The translations under genes and the position numbers were made by a program. The notes beneath the pieces were generated by a model. That model worked only from the letters and a program-made list of their open reading frames with translations, did not search any database and had not been told where the DNA came from. 64,000 nt of DNA, taken from positions 92,701,115-92,765,114 of the forward strand of contig CM041085.1 of NCBI GenBank assembly GCA_023079485.1, written 5' to 3'. This DNA comes from Archilochus colubris. Taxonomy: Eukaryota > Chordata > Aves > Apodiformes > Trochilidae. Shown piece by piece: positions 1-12,000 of the stretch. How positions within the stretch are numbered: the stretch's first letter is position 1; each line of letters starts with the position of its first letter.

Positions 1-68
1 ATAGAAGGAGGAGCTTCAAAATCCCTCTTTTTTCCAGATGAAGCCATCAATAAACATCCTAGATTTAG
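1..68 (+). CDS. GCLC: GCLC exon (first in window; may start before it)
   Basis: Reads [20 protein letters not shown] then RF, matching human residues 165-186. It ends with two bases of a split Ser codon before a GTAAGG donor at 69. The window edge cuts the exon, so its 5' end is unknown. Confidence 0.95.
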
Positions 69-3000
69 GTAAGGATATCTAGGTAGTGTGAATGAGAAGC
101 TGAATATTTTTCTCTGCCTAAATATCATAGGCATACAATTTATTTACGTTCTTGGAGTGAAGAGCTGTGTGACTAGTTCTTGCAGCTATGGTGTATTATC
201 TATCAAAGGGATTTAATAAAACAAGCTGTTAAGTTCAGATAACTTTATATAGTAGTTCATGCTGTTATGGGGCAAAAGATGTTGATTATGCTTCTGCAAA
301 ATTGGTTCTTGTGTGAAATCCCATGGGTAACCACTCCCATCACAGTTAATCCATGTCTTGCTCAGCTATGTCACAACATCTCATTGTACTCAATAACTTG
401 CCCGAGTTGCTCTGAAATGGAGCACAGCATTGAGCTACTTGTATAGTTTGAGAGGGGTTTTCATTGTAAGGTGAGACTCTGAAGAATGCAAATAATTCTC
501 TTTAAAAACAAAGCATACCTTTTCACTGGCCCTTCTGTCCTTCAGGTCAGTAGCCTTTCACTTCTGGCTATTCCATCAGCATCATACTGTGAAGTCCATC
601 AAAATACGACTGACTTTACCTGAATAAAAATGTTGCATCTGTTAGAGTCTCTCTTAAACTAGGAAAAGACCTGTCCTAATGGAAAATGCTCTAAATAATT
701 AGAGAGTTGAGGCTCTGAAACCCTGAGAATGGCTGAGAAGCTTGCTCCAAAAACAGTTGAATAAGGAGCAGCTTTCAGACATTTCAGCAAACATTTTTTG
801 TTGTTGTAGTACACTGACCAGAAATATTCGTCACCGAAGAGGAGAGAAGGTTGTGATTAATGTACCAAGTGAGTAAACTCAATCTATCTTTTTAATTTTT
901 CAAAATAATTGTTCAATCTAATGCAGTCTAATGTTACTGAGTACCTGCATTTTTCTACACAGTATTTAAAGATAAGAACACACCATCACCATTTACTGAA
1001 ACATTTCCTAATGATGATGGAGAAGCAGCTAAGGCAGCTAAGCCAGACTATATATACATGGATGCTATGGGCTTTGGAATGGGAAACTGTTGTCTTCAGG
1101 TAAAATGCATTTGCTTTCAACATATTACTGAATGTTGTCTTCCCTGAGTGCTCCCCTTTATTAAAGACTTATCTTGTGTCTGATTTATGTTGTTTAATTC
1201 AACTGATGCATTTTCAGACTAGCAAAACGGGGAATAAAACAACAAATGTAATCTTGTACTTGGAGGATAGTCTTAAACTCCATGTTTGTTTGCTTGCATT
1301 ATGTTTTTTTTGTGGTAGTGTTCAAATGTGATCAGATGCCTTGCTGAAAGGGTGTCTTGAAGTGGTCAAAACCCAATTTGATCAAGAACCTTCTGGAACT
1401 CTTTTTGAAGTATGGCAGATCATCTTCCACTTCGTTCTTCTTTCAGACATGACCAATGGACTCAGTAGAAATGAAAACTGAGCTGTTTTGTAGCAGCACA
1501 TGGGTTATTTTAGTTTTTCACTTGGAAATTTTTCCCATCTTCACTGTTCTTAGAACAGTAAAAGCACAAGGAGTGACAAGAAGTCATTGGCATATCTTTA
1601 AAAATAAGTAGCTTTCTCCTTTGTGTAATTTTACACAATTTACAAACAGCATGAATTCCTGTACGGAATTTATCATTCTTAAATATTTTCAACTATCTGC
1701 TAAGAAGTCATCTTCTCTCTGCTTGTACCATGAACCTACCATGAGTAGCTGTCTTCTGTTACTACATGCTGGGAGATGATTTTGCTTCTGTTTTTTCCTA
1801 TTAATGCATGCTCACTTTGTTTTGTTTTCATTTAATTTGTCTAGGCTACTGTTATCTTACAGTATCCTCTCTTTAAATCCAGGTGCTCTATCTTGGGAGT
1901 TCTTTAATCCTTTACATATCTGTTTGTTTTAAATGTTTCTGTATTATAGTAACCTGATGCTAGGAGCTGATGCCTTAGGTAATAGCAGTGTATTTGTTGA
2001 TAAAATCTTCCTGTTGCTACTGCCATCTGGGAAACAGAGCTAGGAAGAGGCTAGTGCTAAGTGTCTAGGGGATTAAAGGAAATTCTCCAGGCTCTTGTTT
2101 TACAGTGGCAGAAATAAGCCCATTCAACGCTCTTCCCTTTGAGATTGGTACAGTGTAAAAGCTGAATAGATAAAATGTTCTTGACAGCAGCTAAGTATGA
2201 TTTCTTGTCACTAAGAGACATAAGAGAGAAGCTGATAAAGTAGTAAAGTGCATGTAAGTAACACTGCATGGTTTTACAAGGTGTTAGGTTTGATGTGGTC
2301 TATTTTATACCATCTCTTTTCTATATAAGACCAATAGAAAAAATACATCCTTACCATTCAGTCTTTGCATGAACTTGGTTAGAAGTGTGTTAATGTCCTT
2401 TTCATGGAATGCCATTTTACTATTCTCCATTCTTGACTAAAGAATACAAAGTTCATAGTTTTGTTACCATTAAATAGAGAATGAAAACAAGGCTAACAGA
2501 AACCAGGAATTAAATGTAACAGGGGAAGGGAAAGTGCCCATTGCTGTGTCAGGTGAAAGAATGTAGGTGTCTTGATCCCCTCCTCAGGCAGGCTCCCTCG
2601 TGCTTGAAGTCCAGAATTAGTGATGGGATACTTTGCTTAGCTGCCTCTCTGCAAGAAAATTAAATAGTCTTGTCTTTTCAGAGAGCAGTTTGTTTTTATT
2701 GTGCTGGTAGCCACTTGAAGGATAGACACAGAAAAAGGATTTTGTCTGCCATAGACCTTTTTTCTAACTTGGCATGTTTTAGTGAATGTTGGCTGCAGAT
2801 TTATAAAGAGAAACAAGCATAAACAAATCCAATAGTCCTATTACATATACACACCCACAAAAAATAATAAATCCACCCCTGAGCATACCAGTGAACTCAG
2901 GAGTTTTTTTGAAAAGTTTTGCTTGGTTGATTTCTTTTACGGCTTGCTTGGGGTTTGATTTGGCTTCAGTGGCAGACTGAGAAGAACCTGCATGTTTTGT

Positions 3001-6000
3001 GGGATTCTCTTAATTATAATCCATGGAAAAGGAAAATCTGTTTAGCTGGTATTCCTCAGGACAACAAGCAGTGATGGTGATTTAGAGCTGTAACCTGGTG
3101 TACTGTGTTACAGTGCTGCTCTTTTACTGTGCCTTTTTTCTGGCCTCTAATGCAGGCAAAAGTGGACTCATCTTAAAGGAAAAGAAAAAAAAGGTACAGT
3201 GGACATAAGGATACTTACTTTTCACAGGTTTGCAGGATCAAAGAAAGGCATCTTGACATGTTCCTTGAAACAAGAGTAGTTGTCATGTAAAACAAATGTT
3301 ACTTGTTCAGTAATTTGACTATTGTTTTAAGTAGGTTCCTGGCTTATTTCCTGAAGGTGCATTACTGACCCATGTTTACTGTAGATGTTAACTCAGTTTT
3401 CTTTGGTTCTGTCAAGTATTTGTATATTTAGCCTCACAGCCAAAGCATTGTGGTCTGAAATCTTTTAATGAGCATGGAAGTGGTGTGGAAGGATGCTTGT
3501 GATGTAAATGCTGCCATACATTTGGGGGCCAAAATTTGCCTAACAATTGGAGGCTCGGGGAGGAACTCACAAAAAAATAAACAAGAAACCATTAGAATTT
3601 ATGATATCATAATAAGTTTATTATATCATTGATTCCAAATCCAGGAGGACTCTGATCACACTATGATTATACAAGCTGTGATAGCAACTGTGCTTCTTCC
3701 AACAGGTAACATTCCAGGCTTGCAGCATTTCTGAAGCAAGGTATCTCTATGATCAGCTAGCCACAATCTGCCCCATTGTGGTAAGTAATGGACTTCTGTC
3801 ACATCAGCTCTTTGTTGTGTGGAAACCAATACATGTAAAAAAATAACATCTAAATTAAAGAAAAAACAGAATGCTAATACTAAATTTGGCACTCTGAGAA
3901 AAGTGTCAGTCTGTTGCTAGGTTGTTGTATGAACACTGTGATTTATTTAATATGTAAATGACACTGCAGAGCAGATGATGTTTGTTTCTTCTCCTTTTGG
4001 CCTCCTTTCCATATGCATGAGGCGTGTTAAATAGTTCTAGAAGTAGATATCGGACAGGTTTTTACTAAAATGACACAAGCTTGTTCCTTAGAACATGTTG
4101 TTTATTTCAACTCTGGTTATTTATTTTAAATCTGGTGTTATAAATGGTTTCTGCTTGCAGTTTTGAAATTGGTCCCTTTTGTAAGCATGTGGTTGTAAAC
4201 AGGGGTTATAAAAACAAACTGTTGGTCTGGTGTAGGTGGTAAGCAGAATCTGCTCTCAGTCAGGTATGTTGAAGCTGTGTCACTAAGGTGCTTGGCCAAA
4301 CAAAAATAAACAAACCTGTTGCCAAGTGAACTTCTGGAGTTTGGAAGTGTGCAAGCAGAATATTTGGTAATTTGTCATGAAATTGGTTCTTGCCTCTGTC
4401 ATCTTTGTGTTCCTTAAATGCTTCTCTGTAGTACTAATAAATTTGGAGAGTGTCAGATACCACTTCTCTAACACTAACCCTTCATCCAGGTGTTCTCTAG
4501 AGGTCCCAGTTAGAAATTTGTGGTTTTATGGAGTTCAGCTGTACGTTAAATTGGAGTATATGCTTCAGTTACTTCTGGTCCAGCAAATTTCACTTTACAG
4601 TGGGGTTGTATGTTGCTTTTTGTTCCTGGGCATATCCTTTGTTTTCACATTGGGCTGTTTTATTTTAGATGGCACTGAGTGCTGCATCTCCATTCTACAG
4701 AGGCTACGTGTCTGATATTGACTGTCGCTGGGGAGTAATCTCTGCATCTGTCGATGATCGAACAAGGGAAGAGAGAGGGCTAGAGGTAAGTACTGCTAGT
4801 AGTAGGTTTCTGTGGTTTTCCAGGGAAAAAAATTAAATTTACTTTAGTATCAAATTCTGCTTGTGCTCCTCAGAATCCATAATGAGGGAATATTACAGTC
4901 TTTGTGGTAAATATTGCAGAGGTAATGCAAACATTTATCCTGGTTGTATAGCTTATATTAGCAAATACATATTTTTAGTTAGGTGTGGAATCCCAGTAGA
5001 GCTTTGCTCTCACTCCTCCACAGCTTGTTGAAAAAGGTCTCTCTGTGATGAAACTTTGGAGTCTGTGCTTGAGCCAAAATAGCAAAATAGCAAAAATTGC
5101 TAATATAGCAAAATAGCAGGCGCTGCTGAGTAATCCAGTAGTATATATGTGAATAAATAAAGCCAGTTGTCAGAACTTGAGCTTAAGGACTTTGTCTAAC
5201 CAGGAATTGGCATTCACAGCACTTACAAGGTTATAGAAAGAAAAATTTTTAAAAATCTACTAGAAATATTTTTGAACGTTTTAAGAGCATCTCTAACAAT
5301 ATGCACATAGTGGAACTCTATTGGTATGTGTTGCAGTAGGTATAATAATGCTTTCCAGATATTTGGGGTGATGGTATATTTTTGCTTTTAGAGAGTTCTG
5401 GTCAGTGTGTGATGACTGCTTTTTTTGCTCTGATACATACATCTGCAAACAAAATAATCATAATTCCAAGATTGCTTTCTATTAAATCTATTTAAGACTT
5501 ATGCTGTGAATAATTTTAATTGAGGCTGCAGGGTTTTTAGAAACTGGATAATAATTCTCACATAAGTGTCATTAGTGAGCAAAACGTAGATAACATTGTT
5601 AACAAGCTGTTAAAATATTGTATTCTTAAATTATATAGCCACTGAAGAACAACCATTATAGAATCAGTAAATCCAGATATGATTCCATAGACAGTTATCT
5701 ATCTGAATGTGGTGAGAAATACAATGACATTGATTTGACAATAGACAAAGATATCTACGAGCACCTAATAAAGGAAGGTAAGTGTTTGCTTCGTTATGAG
5801 CAGGTTAAGAGTTATGCTTGCAGTGTGTTGGCAATATTTTACGTTTGCATTCTTGCTTTTCAATCATTGTACATCCCTCAGAGTGACTCCTTCTCAGGAA
5901 TTATCCGTTCATCTTGATCTTGAGAGTTTTTGTAGAGTTTTCATGTGTAATGGAAACTGTCCCTAATTCCAGCTTGAGAAGATCAGTGTTTGATGCATTA

Positions 6001-9000
6001 ATGTTTTATCTTTATGGAGAGGGCAGAACTTCAGGAAACATGGCACAGAGGTACATCAGAAAACAGGATACTCGCTGCTGTTTTCAAACAGGAATCTGTT
6101 CTTTTTTATTTTTAGTTTTTCTCCTTAATCGTTTCCTTCCTTCCTGAAGTCATCATTTAAGCTCTTAACAGGATGTAATGTGGTGGGTTGAGGTAGTATT
6201 GCAGAGATGGATGTTTTCAGTTTTGTACAACAAATAATCTCTCAGAGCCTGCTTTGCTATGTGTGAATTGTTTGTTTGAACTTTCATTTTGTAGGTATTG
6301 ACCACCTTTTGGCACAGCATATTGCACACTTATTCATTCGAGACCCGTTGACTTTGTTTGAGGAGAAAATACATCTAGATGATGCAAATGAATCCGACCA
6401 TTTTGAGGTTGTGTCTGATTTAGAGGAATTTAATAAATATATACATAAAATGCCTGTTCTTTGTAGTACTATTTAATTTGAGAATGGCTATATTAACTAA
6501 GAACTTTTTTCTGAATTTTTTGCTTTGTCTATCTCTTTGGCTTATTACTTCACAGTTATAAGCACATTTATTTATTTGCTTTGTCATTTATTCAAGAGAA
6601 GATGGTGGCCTATACTTTAAACCAAATAAAATCTGTAGATCTGAACCTATAGTATATAAGTGTTATGGGGAACTGTTTCTTTTTATGGCTTCCTAAAAAC
6701 TGTTTTGCATAACGTTTTTTTGTATAAATCTCTCTTATACAGCTTTATGAAATAATAGCTATGCTAGTAATATGTATTACTATTTGGGATGCATCAGCCT
6801 CTCATAAAAAAAAAAAAAAAGTCAGCTAAATCTCAGCCCCTATCTTTTCCATAATCCTCAAACAAAATAGCATGAAAAAAGTGTAATATATTTGCTTTTA
6901 AGACAGGTAGTTATACTTTAGCTTCCAGAAAGTCATTCCATTTAGTTTGGAAGTGCTTCTCTAACTTCATGGGCTGTTCCAGGGAAAATATTAGGACTCT
7001 AGCTATCTGGTTGTTTTTCTTTTATGTTACAGAATTATGTATCTCTGGATTGTGACAGATTATTTCATGTGCTTTGCAGAATATTCAGTCTACAAACTGG
7101 CAGACTATGAGGTTTAAACCACCACCTCCAAATTCAGATATTGGATGGAGAGTGGAGTTCAGACCTATGGAGGTAAGGAAGGTGTCAGTTTGCACAAAAG
7201 CACATTTCCTTTCAAGTGGAAAGTACCAGGCACTCTGCCATTCAGGATCAAGCCCTTATTACTTATGCAGTGTTTTCTCCCCTCTCTGAATTGCTAGGCA
7301 CAAGTGAAGTGGACAGCAGTGTTTAATCAGACATGGACTATGGGAATTTAACTGTCAGGAGAAGCTACTGTGGCATGCTAATGGATTTGGGGTGATGAGG
7401 AAAGGAATTAAGCTTTTATTAAAGCAACAGTAAACAAAGCTCCATTTAGCTTCTAGAGGCTCCAATACTTTTTCCTGGTACTAAACAATTCCACTGTCAT
7501 TGTTTGTTTTACAAAAGTGGTTTTATTTTATAGCTGTCTGTATCTGAGCTCTGTGAATTTTATCCCTTTAAAGTTGAAATTAAAAGCTAATATACATTTA
7601 TAATTACACAGAGAGCCTGAAGGTGCAGGTTATTAGTCTTTTGCAACACGAGTGTGTTTTGGCATTGGATTAAAGGGTTTAGTTTGGAGTGTGTGCATGC
7701 CTTGTGCATTTGAAGTCTCTGCTGGTGATTCCAGCTTGTGCATCACCATCTCTGCTAGCAGAGTGTGTATGAATACAGGTACCAACGTGAATGTTCAAGT
7801 TTTAAAGTTGCCCTGATGTTTATCATCTTCCATGAGTATATTCCCACTATGTAATTTAATCATTAATCCTTTCACATCCAGGTTCAGTTAACAGACTTTG
7901 AAAACTCTGCATATGTTGTGTTCGTGGTATTGCTAACGAGAGTGATTCTGTCATATAAACTGGATTTTCTCATTCCTTTGTCCAAGGTGAGCATGAAAGC
8001 TAACTTGCACTGTCTGATTTTTATCCCCTGCAACCCAGGAACTAATATTGGTGCACTTACAGAACAGTAATTTTTTTCTTTCAGTTGTCATCTGTACCAG
8101 TATTTTTAATCCATTTCAACTCTACATTATTAAGTAAACAGTTTACTGCTCACTCATGGGATTAAGCTTATAGAAAAATACTGTGAGGATTTCTGTGTTG
8201 CCTAACAGTGTCTGACTACTGCAGAAATGTTGGAAAACAACATTGTCAAATGCTATTTTGAGACCACAAAAGGGCATGTTTCCACATTTTACATGTGGGA
8301 AAAATAACCTGTGGAGGTCAAAATGAGAACTTTAGGTATTAATTTTAATATGGATTTTGCTTAGGTCTTGTGTTCTTATTCTCTTTTTTTGTTGGTATCT
8401 GGTGGGGAAAGGGAAAGGAGGATTTCAGCATGTTTAGTGTTACACAGAATTTGAATGAAAACAAAGTCACAGCTGTGACTTGTGTTTTGACAGACCAGCC
8501 ATGCAAAATGTGTTTTTTTCTTAATCTTGTCCTCACAATTGTTTTGAATGAAACTGTCCCTGTATGTCTTTTCTTTGGCACCTGAACAGGAAATGTCTTT
8601 AAAAATGGTAGTGCTGTAATGTTACAGGTAACTTTATTAAAGGTCTCATAGTGCAGAAAGCTTCTGACAGATTGTATACTAGAAATATTGCCAGCACTGG
8701 CTACAGTAGTGGTTTTAATTAAAATGGAGAAAAATACCGAATGTGTAAATTAATAGTAACCATACCCTACTGTTTGTGTGATTTCTAAAAAGATAAATTC
8801 TCTTCTTGATATCAGGGGGTTCAGACTTCATAAATAATGCAGCAATTCAGCATTTAAAGTGCATAATTATGTTGTTGTTTGGAATGTCAGAAAAGTGCCA
8901 ACATTTTGAACTAATGAATTCTAGTTAGGACTGAGAAAGAGATCAGGTGTTGAAAGAGCCTGAACAGAGCTGAGGGAAGCATAAAATTTTCTGAGCTTGC

Positions 9001-12000
9001 CAAGCAATTTGGCAGGTAAGGCAACATAGAATTAAACAACCATTGGTAAGTTTGCCTCTTTCAAGTAAAATAATACAGGTTTACAGGGCTAATCTGACAT
9101 TGATCTTTGCTGTCTGAGTGTGGTTTTACTCCAGTCAGCTAGGACTGGAGTTCTTTTTAACTTTGAAGACAGCCTGTTGTGTAAATAGATTTTATAATCT
9201 AAAATTAAGGAAAACACTTGAAAACAAAGCTTTGAAAGGTGAGAAGTGAGAAATATTAATTGCCCTTAATTAATGGTCAAAAACAAAAAATTGGGTAATG
9301 GCAAAGGCTAATCATATCCCTTCTTCTGAAGACAACACAGTTAAGCTAATGTCCAAAAGCTGTGTGATGTTGATTCCCTGAGAACATACTGACCAAAGAA
9401 CTTGGACAAAATCTTCTGTGCAGAAAGATAGAGCAGTGCTAATGTCATTTGCAGAGCATATGAGCAATGTTAGTTTGAGACTTCTTGAAAAGTCTGCAGT
9501 TTACAACTTTTCTTACTAGCAGTCTAAATTTATCTAATAGATGTTTGGGTGTGGAATAGCTACAATTCCTATACCAGTTTACTGGAATTCTGTTTTTGAA
9601 AGTTAGTACAGTGATAATTCTTCTAAAGACTTCGGCTTTGTTAACGAAAGCATCATATTATGGCTAGGGACGTGCCAATTTTCTCCTTCTGTACTAATTT
9701 AAATTGTAGCTAAATAAGCAAAGAAGTCTGCCAGATGGGATGCAACCTGTTAATCACAGCTGTTCCTGTGTTTTCATCCAAACTTAGAAGATTAGTATAG
9801 CATGTTGTAACATAATACCATTATCTTTTCTGCTGGAGGCCTAATTTCATAAGGCATCATCTCTTTATGGTTTTGCCCTGGATACCTAAAGAAGGAAGCA
9901 AAACTTAGCTCCACAGCTTGGCTTTATGTGATGAAATACTAAGAAACATAGTAAATGTTTCAACTACTGAGACCAAAATGTGATGGTTTGCAAGAATCCT
10001 ACTGTTGCAGAGTGTCACAGATCTCTGAAATACTTGATTTGACAGGTGGATGAAAACATGAAGATGGCCCAGAAAAGAGATGCTGTCCGGCAGGGACTGT
10101 TTTACTTCAGAAAGGACATTTGCAAAGGTATCACAACAAGCTGTCTGATGAATACTGGTGTGGCTGTCTAGGTATCTCTTGCCTTGTAACTGTCCCTTCC
10201 TTTCCTCCTGTCACCCACGAAGGTGGAAACACTGTTGTGGATGGATGTGGCTCTGCACAGAATGGAACGGGCACTACTGACACACAAGAAGAGTACACCT
10301 TAATGAGCATTGATACAATTATAAATGGGAAGGTAACAGCCTTTTTCTACATACAACTTTTCTACATACAACTTTCCTCTGAGAAACCAGATCAAGCCTG
10401 ATTTATGCTGACTCTGTTCTTTTACACAGGAAGGAGTCTTTCCTGGTTTGATCCCAGTTTTGAATTCTTATCTTGAAAACATGGAAGTGGATGTGGACAC
10501 AAGGTGCACCATTCTAAACTACCTGAAGCTAATAAAAAAGAGAGCATCTGGTATGTTCAGCACTCTTGAACATTGATTTTCCTGGTATTTTTCTGCATAG
10601 ACAAAAGCCAGGCTGTTCTCTAGTTTTCAGCTGGGTAAAACTGGTGGCTGCTGGGGCTGTCTGGTTAAGTGTTAAATCATAGAAGTAAAGGACTGGAGTG
10701 TGTTGTCTGATTTAAGTCTGGTCCTGTCTAATGGTAAGTATTCCATGATGCATTTTAGAACTTAAATTTGGAGTAATTAATACAGTTACAGCTTAGAGAG
10801 TAGTGTTACATACCAGTCCAGGGTTTCTCTTTCAGCACCACTTAGTGCTGCTTTTGCCATGATATTTTTCAGTTGTGAGCTCTGGATTATTCCAGTTTAT
10901 TCTCAATCTTAAACCCAATGTTCCTGACTGCAGCCTGTCTAGCACGAGACATGACCACAAAGAGTGGCCATTTTTCTGATTTCTCACCTGAAATGGTGAA
11001 CACAGAGCACTCATGAGAGTTAACTGCTGGCACCTTATCTTCTCTGGCTTTAACCTTGCCCTGACAGTTCATCTGTGCTTCAGTGGCATCTTCTCTTGCA
11101 GCACAGTTAGATATTGCCCTCCTGATCTCCATCAGGCTGGTGTGTGACTGCCACCACTCAGTGACACTAGAGATTTGCTGGGCACACTGCAGCTGCTGAC
11201 CACCACCAAATATTAATGAAAGCAATATTAAGGTAGCAGCATCAAGTGATCTTTGTCCTGGCTCCTGGCTGTCATCTTTGTAGGCTCTTTCTCAGCCAAA
11301 GGTGGTGCAATAATCACAGTGCTTAATGGCTGTTCACACGATTTCCACTATCACTCCCTTACCAATCACTGCCTCACTCTTCTTAGAGCAGTTACACTTT
11401 TGGTCCCCATAAAGTCATGCAAGAAGAAATGCCACAATTTTATTACATGCTCTTTTAAAAATGTAATTCCTGTAGTTTTGAATGTTTAAGTGGTCTTCCC
11501 AGCTATTTTATGGTATACCTAATAGTTCCTGCATTGTAGGATGTTTCTCTACTCACTTCTCATCAGCATTCATGGTTTTGTAAACTTCTCTAGTATATTG
11601 TTGCTTCCAAATTTGCAGTTCCCTTTGTCTTGTCTCTACTTGCTTGGTAGTTGTCTCACACCCTTTTTCGGTCTGTGGTTCCTTTTCCTGCTACTTGTTT
11701 TCCAACTGTGACAATTCTGTGATTCTTGGAGACCTGCACATTTTGACTTAAAGACACTGTAAGTTTATGTGGCTCCAAAGGATGAGGAGCGATTGGGCTG
11801 CCTGACCACTAGGTGTCTGTGTTGCTCTGAGCTGCACTGGTTTTCAAGTCTCTTCCCTCACTGTTGGCCTGCAGTGGCTCTTGGGCCAAAAAATGGGTCT
11901 CTGTTTTATTCTCTGCTTATCTCCCAAATCAACTGATTTTCTGTCAGACTCCCTGCTTCTAGTTGGTTTGACAGTTTCCATGTGAGTTTTTGGTGCCTGC

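Noticed and set aside
909..1103. 64-codon frame over a GCLC exon
   Set aside because: It is a wrong-frame shadow; the exon's true frame gives the conserved GCLC peptide.
10120..10401. 93-codon frame starting in GCLC intron 10
   Set aside because: Its middle is the genuine exon at 10223-10332; the flanks are intron read through by chance.
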